NCBI GenBank assembly: GCA_017619295.1
Contig: JAFZSQ010000019.1
Location: 1 to 64,000 of the forward strand
Reading direction: 5' to 3'
From: Lachnospiraceae bacterium
GTDB taxonomy: Bacteria > Bacillota > Clostridia > Lachnospirales > Lachnospiraceae
DNA length: 64,000 bases
In this document: piece by piece, positions 1-8,444 of the stretch
Layout of the letters: the number at the start of each line of letters is the position of its first letter
How positions within the stretch are numbered: position 1 is the first letter of the stretch
Translations under genes and position numbers: made by a program
Notes under the pieces: model-generated
Seen by the model: only the letters and a program-made list of their open reading frames with translations
The model's database searches: none
Told to the model about the DNA's origin: nothing

Positions 1-570
1 AGTGGCTTCTGTAATGACAATATTGGAATTCTGATTATTTGAAGGTGAGGGTGTGTCTATATTTGTGTTACTGTCTACAATATCGACATTATCAGTCTGA
101 GTCGGTGACGCATTGTCGCTTTGCTGTGAGACAACGTTATTATTCGAAGGCTCAGAATTATTGTTTGAACTTGAACTGTTATTTCCACCTTGGTTTTGGG
201 TGTTGTTTGTAACAGGTTGAATATTTTGTGTGGGAGTAGAGGTATTGCTTTGCTCCTGATTGTTATTTGCCGGTGTGGTTTCTTGTCCATCTATAAACAT
301 ATAGTCGTCGTCATCGTCATCATCGTTGGAAGTTGATGTATTGCTTCCTTGCGAAGTGTTTGATGAGCCTGTATCTGTGCTGGATGCAGGAGGATCGTCA
401 TCATCATCATCGGGATTAGCATGGCCTCTGGGCTTTTCACTATCATCTGTAGAACTTGATGTAGTGCCATAAGGAGCTATTGCAAAAGATTTGATGCTAG
501 GAGAATTCGTAAGGAGAATTACAGCAAGCAGCAGCATATAGAATATTTTTAAGAAATGCTTTTTAGTCAT
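1..570 (-). CDS. Secreted Asp/Ser/Asn/Thr-rich low-complexity protein (partial, 3' end outside window)
   Basis: Reading the minus strand from the ATG at 570-568 gives 190 open codons that run off the left edge, so the C-terminus is missing. The first ~30 residues are a signal peptide: MTKKHFLKIF, then a hydrophobic core rich in Leu and Ile, then SFA. What follows is a disordered region rich in Asn, Ser, Thr, Gln and Pro, with two runs of six or more aspartates encoded near 303-326 and 393-411. No enzymatic domain is visible. A GGGAGG ribosome site lies 8 bases upstream of the ATG. It is probably an exported wall-associated or linker-type protein. It is divergent from the sortase gene, so it may belong to the same surface system, but the missing C-terminus would decide whether it carries a sorting signal. 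Confidence 0.7.
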   Translation of the reverse strand, partial: MTKKHFLKIFYMLLLAVILLTNSPSIKSFAIAPYGTTSSSTDDSEKPRGHANPDDDDDDPPASSTDTGSSNTSQGSNTSTSNDDDDDDDYMFIDGQETTPANNNQEQSNTSTPTQNIQPVTNNTQNQGGNNSSSSNNNSEPSNNNVVSQQSDNASPTQTDNVDIVDSNTNIDTPSPSNNQNSNIVITEAT

Positions 571-595
571 AATGAAACCTCCCAAATACCATTTT

Positions 596-601
596 ATTAT
601 A
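596..601 (-). promoter_or_regulatory. Probable -10 element for the divergent minus-strand gene
   Basis: On the minus strand a perfect TATAAT lies 26 bases upstream of the ATG of the secreted low-complexity protein. No good -35 box stands 17 bases further upstream, so only the -10 is supported. It shares the 571-723 intergenic region with the sortase promoter on the other strand. Confidence 0.4.
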
Positions 602-656
602 CCACAAATTATCCAATTAATGTTGTTATGTCTCCCACAATATATTGTAAAAATAC

Positions 657-685
657 TTGATTATTTTGGCAGATATAGTTAGAAT
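657..685 (+). promoter_or_regulatory. Sigma-A-type promoter of the sortase/LRR operon
   Basis: TTGATT at 657-662 and TAGAAT at 680-685 are separated by exactly 17 bases. Transcription would start near 692, about 30 bases before the sortase ATG at 724. A TGAGG ribosome site is at 707-711. Confidence 0.6.
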
Positions 686-723
686 AAATATGAATATGGG
701 TAATTATGAGGTTTATTGGATAA

Positions 724-1974
724 ATGACTGAATCAGGATTTTATGTTAACGGGAAAAGGTTCGCCTCAAAGGCTGATTACGAGGCGGCTTTGGACGACAA
801 GAAACTGATTGACGATATACGTTCCAGATACAATTTAAACAATGCTGAGTCGGTTCTTGAACTTTACAGAGATTTAAGTGCAAGCAAATTTAAGTTTAAA
901 TCCTCTCTAGGAACAGATTTCGATGATGAAATATTTGAGTTAACCAGACAGATTAAAGCAGGTACATTTGAACCCGAATATGAAGAGGAAGAAGTGCCTG
1001 TAAAGAGGAGCGCAGTCTTCAGAGAGAAGAAAGAAAAAGCTCCCAAGAAGATAGTTGAAAAGAAGACTTCTGTGAAGAAGACTTCTGCAAGTGCATCGAA
1101 ACCTAAGGCTAAGAAGAACTCAGACGATTTGGATTACATGTCTCCCTCGATGCGAGAGCAGGTAATAAAGGAGATTAAGAAGTCGGAGAGAAAGAGAAAA
1201 ATCCTCCTTTTTGCTTTGGCCGGTTTATGTGTGGCAAGTCTCGGCTATTTCTGCGTTTATTACTTCTATATCGAGAGAACGGAAAGAACCTACGACCAGT
1301 GGGCGGAAATACGTGAAGCAGACAATGCAAGGGTGACTCCGGAGCAGAGAATTGAGCAAAAAAAGATTAATTATTCAGACCCCACAGTGGTCCCTGAGAT
1401 CTTAGAAAAATATAAAACTTTATATAATAAGAATAAAAGTCTAATCGGATGGATAAAAATAGCCGATACAAATATAGATTACCCTGTAATGCAAACTTCA
1501 AATAATGAATATTATTTGGATCACAACTTAAATCAGGAATACGACAAGAACGGCTCAATCTTTTTGGATATGGGCTGTGATGTGCTGAAACCGTCTACAA
1601 ATCTTATTTGTTACGGCCACCATATGCAGTCCGGAAAGATGTTCGGTAAGCTGGGAGATTATGAAAAAGAATCCTACTATGAAAACCATAAATTCATAGA
1701 GTTTGACACAATCTATGAAGAAGGTCTCTATCAGGTAATGTATGTTTTCAGATCCCACGTTTATACAAGCGGTGAGATTGCTTTCAAATATTACCAGTTC
1801 ATCGACGCTACCAGCGAAGAAGAATTTAATTCTTACATGAATGAGATGAGCAATCTTTCTTATTACGATACGGGAGTAACGGCCACCTACGGTGACAGGC
1901 TCCTTACCCTTTCAACCTGCGATTATCAGGAAAAGGACGGCAGATTCGTTGTCGTTGCCAAGAAGATACAGTAA
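724..1974 (+). CDS. Class B sortase with long cytoplasmic N-terminal extension
   Basis: A 416-residue membrane-anchored transpeptidase that should cleave sorting signals of surface proteins and attach them to the wall. The C-terminal half is a sortase domain of class B type: GHHM with catalytic His299, LSTCDY with Cys399, and Arg407 in GRFVVV. One transmembrane helix lies at about 159-182. The N-terminal ~158 residues would be cytoplasmic. They hold a conserved-looking helical stretch (about 5-80), then an acidic patch and a Lys/Ser-rich linker (100-135). Ordinary class B sortases begin directly with the membrane anchor, so this extension is odd. The next gene, 28 bases downstream, ends in a sorting signal and is the likely substrate. 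Confidence 0.9.
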   Translation: MTESGFYVNGKRFASKADYEAALDDKKLIDDIRSRYNLNNAESVLELYRDLSASKFKFKSSLGTDFDDEIFELTRQIKAGTFEPEYEEEEVPVKRSAVFREKKEKAPKKIVEKKTSVKKTSASASKPKAKKNSDDLDYMSPSMREQVIKEIKKSERKRKILLFALAGLCVASLGYFCVYYFYIERTERTYDQWAEIREADNARVTPEQRIEQKKINYSDPTVVPEILEKYKTLYNKNKSLIGWIKIADTNIDYPVMQTSNNEYYLDHNLNQEYDKNGSIFLDMGCDVLKPSTNLICYGHHMQSGKMFGKLGDYEKESYYENHKFIEFDTIYEEGLYQVMYVFRSHVYTSGEIAFKYYQFIDATSEEEFNSYMNEMSNLSYYDTGVTATYGDRLLTLSTCDYQEKDGRFVVVAKKIQ

Positions 1975-2002
1975 TTCTTATTCCTAAGGGAGGAAAAGCT
2001 TA

Positions 2003-5000
2003 ATGGCTAAGAAAGCTAAGAGCAGAATGAACAGAAAGACTAAGAGAGTTATAAGGAGAAGCATAGCCGGCCTCTTGATGGTTACAGCTATAGGAGTAGC
2101 TGCAATACCTGCCAGAGAAATTGAAGCTTCACCTGTGGTAACACAGTCTGCTGCAAGAACTGAAGCAGCAGCTACAGCTGCCGGCAGAACCGCCGTTTCC
2201 TATAATGTTGCTCAGCCGGCCAGTGCAGGTGCATCGGGTGCTGAAGATATAGATTTATCAGTAAAAGACAGCTCCAATCAGAATATATTGGAAAAGGCTG
2301 CAGGCGATACTGAATATACGGCCTATACCATTATCAAGATGTCCGATAATAAGTATCAGATTGGATGGCAGTTTAAGTATTACAACAGAAATGTTGCGGG
2401 ATCTGATAAAGCGATAATAAGTCAGTATAACTCAACATATAGTCAAAAGAATGTTGTGTTAAACAGCCATGCTTACACCGACTATAAGTGGTACACGGCT
2501 GATATGTACAATGATTTCTACACAACAGCCATGGACAGCGGAACCCCCAAGCCTAACGCTCAGCAACCAGATGGAGCTAAGCTGTATGAGATTACTTATG
2601 CAGATTATGTAGCATATATCAATGGTGGTAGTGCGACTAAATCAGAAAATGCTGTTTGGTTAGAAACTAATTTTCCCACTGAATTTAATGCATATTGGAA
2701 CAGCTGTAAGGCATATTATGATTATCAGAATTACGTGACAGAGAAAGCTGCCTATGATCAAGAAAGATCAGATTGGGAAGATTGGAATAACGGACTTACT
2801 TCAGGTCCCGAGCCTTCCGTGAGACCTAAACCTGATCCGGTAAGCCCGGCTCCTGAGATAACTGAACCTTTAGGCAAGCGCCCTAATCAATTGCCTGAAG
2901 AAAGTAAGTACAGATATTTCTGCGATTACTATAAAGACTCCAGGGATGGAAACAAGACTTTAACTGAGATGGGTTATGGAAGCGGATTTACGCTTGAACC
3001 TGTTTATGATGATGCAAACCTTACTGCTTCATCAGGAGGAACATCCACTGTTATTTACATGGTTAGTGCTGCGGGTACAAATAATATATCCGGCACTGTT
3101 TCCAAGGATGACTTTGGATTCCTTGTAACAAGCGCTTCTAAACCTATTCTTGGTATAGCTAAGCGTGCGTTTTATGACGTGCATAACGTAGATGTTTTGA
3201 CTCTTCCTGAGGAGATTAAATATATTGGCGATGAAGCCTTTATGAATTCGTTCATTAAGGAAATCTCATTTAATAACGTTGATAATGTTGGTAACCGAGC
3301 TTTTAAAAACTGCTCTCAGCTCAAAACTGTTGATTTGGGTTCTGCCACAAGTAAAATTGGAACGGAAGCTTTTTATGGTACCGGCGTTACATCCATTACA
3401 TTTCCGTATGCTTTGAGCCTACTGGGTCCGGGCGCATTTGCTGAGTGTCAGTACTTGGCTAATGTGGATTTCAATGCCGTAGATAATGCAGATATAAATA
3501 AGTATGCATTTTATAATGATATTGCTTTAAGCAATGTCAATATGGTTGATTCCGGAATCTATCACTTGGGTGATGGCTGCTTTGCATGCCCTACCGGTGT
3601 GACGGGTTCTTGGCTTAATGCTGTTTTGCCCAATAGAATCAAAAGCACATATACTCCAGTAACAGGAGCTATTCATGATGCCGCTGATGATGGCAATGGA
3701 CTTGGCAACTGGCTTTTTGCCGGACGTAGTACCCTTAAATCCTGTACGTTCCCCGGTAACTACGGACTTTCAACACAAACGACGGTTCCTCTTTGCACAT
3801 TTATGGGCTGTTCGCAGCTTGATCATGTTGAGTTCCCTGATCAAGGAAACAATTCCTGTGGCTTTGTTACTTTTGATAAAGCTTTATTCTACGACGTCCT
3901 TAATGAGAACTTCTATGTAAGGGGTCCTGAGAACAAGAATGATTTCACTCCTGCATTGCCCAGAAAAGCTACATGGAAGGCTCTTACAATTGTAAATGAT
4001 GTTGTGCCTTATGTTTATGTTAATTCAGCAGGAGTTGATTGCTATGAAGCCAGTGATGGTAAGTACCTGCTTCAGGCAACCGCTGAAGGTGCTTTGACAG
4101 ACTGTACTCTTGTTGATGACACTGCAACGGATCCTATTGACTTGATTATTCCCAGTTATGTAGGTAACTATAAGATTACATCACTTGATTCTAACTGTTT
4201 CGATGATGACAAACTAAGAAGTCTTATTCAGACCATTACCATAGAGGACGATTCCATATCTGAGATTAGTAACAATGTTTTCTCGGGATTGCCGGAGCTT
4301 GTCTATGTTGAGATTGGTGATTCTGTAACCAAGATTGGTGATAAATCATTTTATGATTGTCCTAAACTTGCTGAAGTAGTTGTTGGTAAAGGTATAACAT
4401 CAGTGGGCAACCAGGCCTTTGCAAAGTGTCCCAAACTTGAAGATATAACGTTTGAGACACCAAAGAATGGCTATAATTCTTTGACAATCGGAAATGAAGC
4501 ATTTAAGACTGACAGTACTAAACTTACAATGCATGGAGATATTGTTAAGGGTTATGCTTTATTCGATTGGACTATGAATAAAGAAAACATGATTGACGAT
4601 CTGGGAACCAGAGTATGTTATCAAAGCTTGGAACCCACGTTCCTTCGTGTTATTCAGGACAACAATACAGGCGAAGTTACACTTATAGATTATCCCAGAT
4701 TTGATGAACTTGATGTTGCTCATGGCCCGAAAACTTCAGGCGGTGACGGACATAATCAGGCTATGGAGGAATATTACTATAAGAAATATCTTGATCCTAT
4801 TTATGACAATTTAAGGAGTCAATTCCTTAGTTCTTGGAACGATGCGGCAGCAACAGCGGAGTCCAGGGCTGCGTTGTATGATGGCAATACATATGGTCCA
4901 TGGATTTCACCGTATTATATTCCTTCACAAACCTGGAATGATTCCACTCCCGAGGCATATTTCGCAAGGAATCCTTATAGCATTATAGAAAATTATAAGA

Positions 5001-7150
5001 ACAAGGATCCTAAAGGTGATTATGACAACACAACCATGCAGGAAGAGCAGTGGATTGAAGCAACAATTAATCTTGTGATTCCTGAAGGCGTTGAGAACAT
5101 TGATATTTACAACTATATCAAGGGCGAAAAAGCATCCAAAAACCAGCAGAATGTTACCAAATATATAAAGGATATTGTTAGTCCGGCTGTATATAAGCAA
5201 TATACTGATGGCTCCATTTCCGATACTTCTACTGATCCTCCGGTAGATTGCGTACCCGGCTTGTTCAGTGGATACTATAAGGATTATGCTGCCGGATCTG
5301 ATGACGAGAAGGCTTATGAGAAGGCTAACAGAGGTAACGACTGTATAGAATCAATCGTTCTTAAATCAGTTAAATATTTACCTGACTATTGCTTTGATAG
5401 TTGTGAAAAGTTGGTAGTTGCAGATATTGGACCTAACTGTACCGATATTGGCACAGCTCCTTTCAGAGGCTGTACAGAAGTAACTAACACCGGTAACAAC
5501 GATCACTTTAAGTGTGATAACGGAATAATCTATTCCGTAAATGATGATGGAACATATACCATTGAAGAGTGCTTGCCTTCCAGAGGAAATGTTGTTGGTG
5601 GAGCACAGGTAAGCTCTGAATATGATCAGTACTTACCAAATGTATCAGCCATTAATGAGGGCGCATTTGAGGACTGTGATTCAATCTCATATGTTGATTT
5701 GTCAGATGCTGAGAAGGTAACAGAGATTCCTGAAAAAGCATTTAGAAACTGCGATATGCTTACGACGGTAGACCTTCCTGAGTCTGTAAACTCGATTAAA
5801 TCTAAGGCCTTTGCAGATGATCATCCTATTACTGTTACAATTCCCGGTAAGGAAGTTCATATTGCAACAGATGCTTTTGATGTAAATGCTAAATATAAAT
5901 CTTCATTAACTGTGAGATCCTATGATGATTCAGCTGCTAAGGAATACGCAGACTATCATGGGTTAACATTTAAAAAGATTGACGATAAGTATCGCGTAAT
6001 GTTCTTTGACTCATATGATGGTAAGCAATTAGGCGAAACACAGTATGTAGTTAAAGGCGGTAACGCAACACCTCCCGAGAAACCGAAGCATGATGGATGG
6101 ACCTTCTCCGATTGGAGTGAACCCTATATCAATATTGAGAAGGATACATTTATTCATGCACTGTACTCAAATCGTGGGAGTTCCGTAAGTGGCGGAGATG
6201 CCGGTAATAACGGATCCGGTAATGGCGGAAGCGGAAGTGGCGGATCTGGTTCAGGCGGTTCTGGCGGTTCAGGTGGATCAGGCTCCGGCGGAAGCGGAGA
6301 TTCATCAGGAATTTACCGTGTAACTGTCATTAACGGTAGTGGTTCGGGTGATTACCTTGCCGGCAGATCTGTAACTATTACAGCTAATACAAGCAATGGT
6401 AAGACCTTCTCCAACTGGTCATCAAACGATGGTGTTGCATTTGCAAACTCAACATCAGCAACAACCACATTTACAATGCCTGCTAAGAATGTAACAGTAA
6501 CTGCTTACTACACAACAAGTGGTACTGTTAGCGGGAACAATAACGGAGCTAACAGAAGTAACGGAGCAGGTACAACAGGTACAAGAGTTGCTATCAATAA
6601 GCCCGGTATTTCAAATACAAACCTTGCTTCTGCAAAGGTTAACGGAAGTACCGATGACTTCATTGTTAAGATTTCAGAGACTCCCGAAGCTACAGCAGCT
6701 GTAGAGAGAGCTCTTACAAACGAGTACGGAAGCCTTGACGGACTTAAGTATTTCGCAATGGATATTACTCTTTGGGATAGTAACGGAGCTACAAAGATTA
6801 CCGATACAACAGGACTTTCTGTAGATATTACGATACCTCTTCCTGATTCACTTAAGGATTACGCAGGTAACAACAAGACAGCGGCTGTTGTAAACGATTA
6901 TCTTGAGCCTTTGACTCCCAAGTTTACAACCATTGACAAGGTTCCTTGCGTAACCTTCAGAGCAACCCACTTCTCGCCTTATGCGATTTATGTGGATACA
7001 GGAAATCTTTCAGAAGGAACAAGACCTGACGGAACACCTAAGACTGCTGACGGAATCCATCCCAAGTGGTTCCTTTCAATTGGTCTTGCAGCACTTTCAT
7101 TAATTCTCTTCTTTAAGAGAGATAATAAGGTAAGAATCAAGAACATTTAG
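2003..7150 (+). CDS. BspA-like leucine-rich-repeat surface protein with sorting signal
   Basis: A 1715-residue exported protein. The Lys/Arg-rich N-terminus followed by a hydrophobic stretch ending near IEASP (about 44) is a signal peptide. Treponema/BspA-type LRR_5 repeats (units such as IGDEAFMNS, IGDKSFYDC, INEGAFEDC) occupy about 380-860 and 1120-1320, separated by a non-repeat insert. An InlB B-repeat-like module follows (about 1330-1390), then a Gly/Ser linker (about 1392-1435), a second divergent repeat (VTITANTSNGKTFSNW) and a C-terminal sandwich-like region. The end has TPKTADG (1678-1684), a hydrophobic span and a basic tail, which is an LPXTG-like wall-sorting signal. GGGAGG precedes the ATG. 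It is likely an adhesin or glycan-binding protein anchored by the upstream sortase. Confidence 0.88.
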   Translation: MAKKAKSRMNRKTKRVIRRSIAGLLMVTAIGVAAIPAREIEASPVVTQSAARTEAAATAAGRTAVSYNVAQPASAGASGAEDIDLSVKDSSNQNILEKAAGDTEYTAYTIIKMSDNKYQIGWQFKYYNRNVAGSDKAIISQYNSTYSQKNVVLNSHAYTDYKWYTADMYNDFYTTAMDSGTPKPNAQQPDGAKLYEITYADYVAYINGGSATKSENAVWLETNFPTEFNAYWNSCKAYYDYQNYVTEKAAYDQERSDWEDWNNGLTSGPEPSVRPKPDPVSPAPEITEPLGKRPNQLPEESKYRYFCDYYKDSRDGNKTLTEMGYGSGFTLEPVYDDANLTASSGGTSTVIYMVSAAGTNNISGTVSKDDFGFLVTSASKPILGIAKRAFYDVHNVDVLTLPEEIKYIGDEAFMNSFIKEISFNNVDNVGNRAFKNCSQLKTVDLGSATSKIGTEAFYGTGVTSITFPYALSLLGPGAFAECQYLANVDFNAVDNADINKYAFYNDIALSNVNMVDSGIYHLGDGCFACPTGVTGSWLNAVLPNRIKSTYTPVTGAIHDAADDGNGLGNWLFAGRSTLKSCTFPGNYGLSTQTTVPLCTFMGCSQLDHVEFPDQGNNSCGFVTFDKALFYDVLNENFYVRGPENKNDFTPALPRKATWKALTIVNDVVPYVYVNSAGVDCYEASDGKYLLQATAEGALTDCTLVDDTATDPIDLIIPSYVGNYKITSLDSNCFDDDKLRSLIQTITIEDDSISEISNNVFSGLPELVYVEIGDSVTKIGDKSFYDCPKLAEVVVGKGITSVGNQAFAKCPKLEDITFETPKNGYNSLTIGNEAFKTDSTKLTMHGDIVKGYALFDWTMNKENMIDDLGTRVCYQSLEPTFLRVIQDNNTGEVTLIDYPRFDELDVAHGPKTSGGDGHNQAMEEYYYKKYLDPIYDNLRSQFLSSWNDAAATAESRAALYDGNTYGPWISPYYIPSQTWNDSTPEAYFARNPYSIIENYKNKDPKGDYDNTTMQEEQWIEATINLVIPEGVENIDIYNYIKGEKASKNQQNVTKYIKDIVSPAVYKQYTDGSISDTSTDPPVDCVPGLFSGYYKDYAAGSDDEKAYEKANRGNDCIESIVLKSVKYLPDYCFDSCEKLVVADIGPNCTDIGTAPFRGCTEVTNTGNNDHFKCDNGIIYSVNDDGTYTIEECLPSRGNVVGGAQVSSEYDQYLPNVSAINEGAFEDCDSISYVDLSDAEKVTEIPEKAFRNCDMLTTVDLPESVNSIKSKAFADDHPITVTIPGKEVHIATDAFDVNAKYKSSLTVRSYDDSAAKEYADYHGLTFKKIDDKYRVMFFDSYDGKQLGETQYVVKGGNATPPEKPKHDGWTFSDWSEPYINIEKDTFIHALYSNRGSSVSGGDAGNNGSGNGGSGSGGSGSGGSGGSGGSGSGGSGDSSGIYRVTVINGSGSGDYLAGRSVTITANTSNGKTFSNWSSNDGVAFANSTSATTTFTMPAKNVTVTAYYTTSGTVSGNNNGANRSNGAGTTGTRVAINKPGISNTNLASAKVNGSTDDFIVKISETPEATAAVERALTNEYGSLDGLKYFAMDITLWDSNGATKITDTTGLSVDITIPLPDSLKDYAGNNKTAAVVNDYLEPLTPKFTTIDKVPCVTFRATHFSPYAIYVDTGNLSEGTRPDGTPKTADGIHPKWFLSIGLAALSLILFFKRDNKVRIKNI
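6178..6312 (+). repeat. Gly/Ser-rich linker repeat inside the LRR protein gene
   Basis: An in-frame run of GGA, GGT, TCA, TCC and AGC codons encodes a flexible Gly-Ser linker with a few Asn and Asp. The codons vary, so this is protein-level low complexity more than an exact DNA tandem repeat. It separates the repeat-rich ectodomain from the C-terminal wall-proximal modules. Confidence 0.75.
7034..7147 (+). other. Cell-wall sorting signal (PKTADG type)
   Basis: The last 38 codons encode T-PKTADG, an aromatic hydrophobic stretch (WFLSIGLAALSLILFF) and a positively charged tail (KR...KVRIK). This is the tripartite layout of sortase substrates. The pentapeptide is not canonical LPXTG; Ala-Asp follows the Thr where Gly is usual, so cleavage would be between Thr and Ala if the rule holds. 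Confidence 0.75.
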
Positions 7151-7159
7151 GATAATGCT

Positions 7160-8311
7160 ATGAAGAAACTCTTAGGATTATTACTTGCAAGTTTGTTTCT
7201 TGTAATTACAATTGCATTACAGATACCGGCGTTAAGCTCGTCCGCTAAGGGCGAGCTTGACTTCCAGCTTGATGGAACGAAACTGGTTAAATACATAGGC
7301 ACGGCAAAGTCCGTGTCTATTCCGTCTACAGTAACGGAAATCGGAGAGGGTGCCTTTGCGGGTAATTCTACCATCAGGTCGGTGAAAATACCTTCATCTG
7401 TTGAAAAGATTGAGTATGGTGCTTTCTATGGATGTACATCTTTAAAAGGAATTACTATACCTAATTCTGTTGAAACAATAGAAACGGGAGCTTTTGCCGA
7501 GTGTACCAAACTTAGAAGCGTCAAAATTGGATCAGGACTCAAGGATTGGGGATATGGTGTTTTTGCCGGAGACACCGCAATCTCAAACTTTAAGATTTCA
7601 TCCGCCAACAAGTACTACAAAGTTAAGAACGGCGTTGTGTACGACAAGGATGAAAAGACACTGATTTCCTACAGCGCAGGTAAATCAACCAAGGATTACG
7701 AAATCCCTTATGGAGTAGAAGAGATTTATCCTTATGCTTTCTGGGGCTCAAATAAGCTTAAGAGTGTATCCATTACAGGTAAAGTGGGAGAGATTGGCGA
7801 GTATGCTTTTTCCAACTGTAATGGCCTTGAAAACGTATATTTCTCCCCCTCGGTCAAGAATATTGACAGGAAAGCTTTCGAGAACTGCGTTAGCCTTGAT
7901 GAGGTGAAGCTTCCCATGTATGTTCAGACCATTCATGATACGGCTTTTGACGGATGCGATAATCTGGTACTTAAAGGCGGAACCAACACCATAGCTGAAG
8001 ACTATGCCGAGAACTTTAATAACAGAATAATAGAGCAGCCAATGACTCTTGAGGAGATTGAGAGTAAATATGCCGAGCTTCAGTGGGGCAGCAATACTGA
8101 AGGCGAAAGAACGCCTCAGTCTACAGTTGTTGAAGGACATGGCCCCGTTAAAGATCAGAATCCCGGCTCCAATACAGTAAGCGGCGGCGATGCACTTATA
8201 ACCAATCCTGACGCCGAAAACGGCAATGTGAATAATTATGATGACTTTGGAAGGCTTCTTGGAAGCACCAGAGTTGTGAACAATAAGGCGGTAGTTCTTA
8301 TCAAACCATAA
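7160..8311 (+). CDS. Secreted BspA-like leucine-rich-repeat protein
   Basis: A 383-residue protein with an N-terminal signal peptide (MKKLLGLLLASLFLV, processing near SSSAKG at about 30). At least seven LRR_5 units lie between about 45 and 285 (for example IGEGAFAGN, IEYGAFYGC, IGEYAFSNC). The remaining ~100 residues are polar and disordered and contain VSGGDA, a motif also seen before the Gly-Ser linker of the upstream protein. There is no hydrophobic C-terminus or sorting motif, so it is probably released or held non-covalently. The ATG lies 9 bases after the preceding stop, with a weak AGGAT ribosome site, so it is co-transcribed with the sortase and the large LRR protein. Confidence 0.85.
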   Translation: MKKLLGLLLASLFLVITIALQIPALSSSAKGELDFQLDGTKLVKYIGTAKSVSIPSTVTEIGEGAFAGNSTIRSVKIPSSVEKIEYGAFYGCTSLKGITIPNSVETIETGAFAECTKLRSVKIGSGLKDWGYGVFAGDTAISNFKISSANKYYKVKNGVVYDKDEKTLISYSAGKSTKDYEIPYGVEEIYPYAFWGSNKLKSVSITGKVGEIGEYAFSNCNGLENVYFSPSVKNIDRKAFENCVSLDEVKLPMYVQTIHDTAFDGCDNLVLKGGTNTIAEDYAENFNNRIIEQPMTLEEIESKYAELQWGSNTEGERTPQSTVVEGHGPVKDQNPGSNTVSGGDALITNPDAENGNVNNYDDFGRLLGSTRVVNNKAVVLIKP

Positions 8312-8356
8312 GATAAATACCGGAATAATAATTCAAAAATTATGCATTAACATAAC

Positions 8357-8385
8357 TTGACAGCTTGTGTATGATTGTATACAAT
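8357..8385 (+). promoter_or_regulatory. Strong sigma-A promoter of the citrate synthase operon
   Basis: TTGACA at 8357-8362 and TACAAT at 8380-8385 are spaced by exactly 17 bases. Start of transcription would be near 8392, leaving a ~50-base leader with AGAGGG at 8431-8436 before the ATG at 8445. The -10 box is part of a palindrome (separate entry). Confidence 0.75.
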
Positions 8386-8404
8386 GATACATAAGCTGTT
8401 TTTT
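8360..8404 (+). promoter_or_regulatory. 40-bp palindrome over the promoter: candidate GntR operator and/or terminator
   Basis: Arms 8360-8372 (ACAGCTTGTGTAT) and 8387-8399 (ATACATAAGCTGT) pair over 13 positions with one G-T wobble. The centre, 8374-8385, is a perfect palindrome ATTGTATACAAT that contains the -10 box. A T-run (8399-8404) follows, so as RNA from upstream it would be a Rho-independent terminator for the surface operon. The central site resembles the TNGTNNNACNA half-site pattern of FadR/FCD-type GntR operators, and such a regulator is encoded in this operon at 9878. Dual use as terminator and operator is inferred. Confidence 0.6.
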
Positions 8405-8444
8405 ATATTGGTGAAAATTATTTATATATAAGAGGGTTAAACAG

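Noticed and set aside
75..290. 71-codon open frame on the minus strand
   Set aside because: It lies out of frame inside the longer secreted-protein frame starting at 570, which has a signal peptide and a good ribosome site. It is a shadow.
6178..6312. Repetitive GGA/GGT-rich DNA that could suggest a CRISPR or tandem repeat
   Set aside because: It is in frame and encodes a Gly-Ser linker; there are no equal-length repeats with unique spacers.
724..8311. Surface island as a mobile element or genomic island by transfer
   Set aside because: No integrase, transposase, tRNA, direct repeats or clear change in codon use was seen at its borders; BspA-like proteins and sortases are native to this bacterial group.
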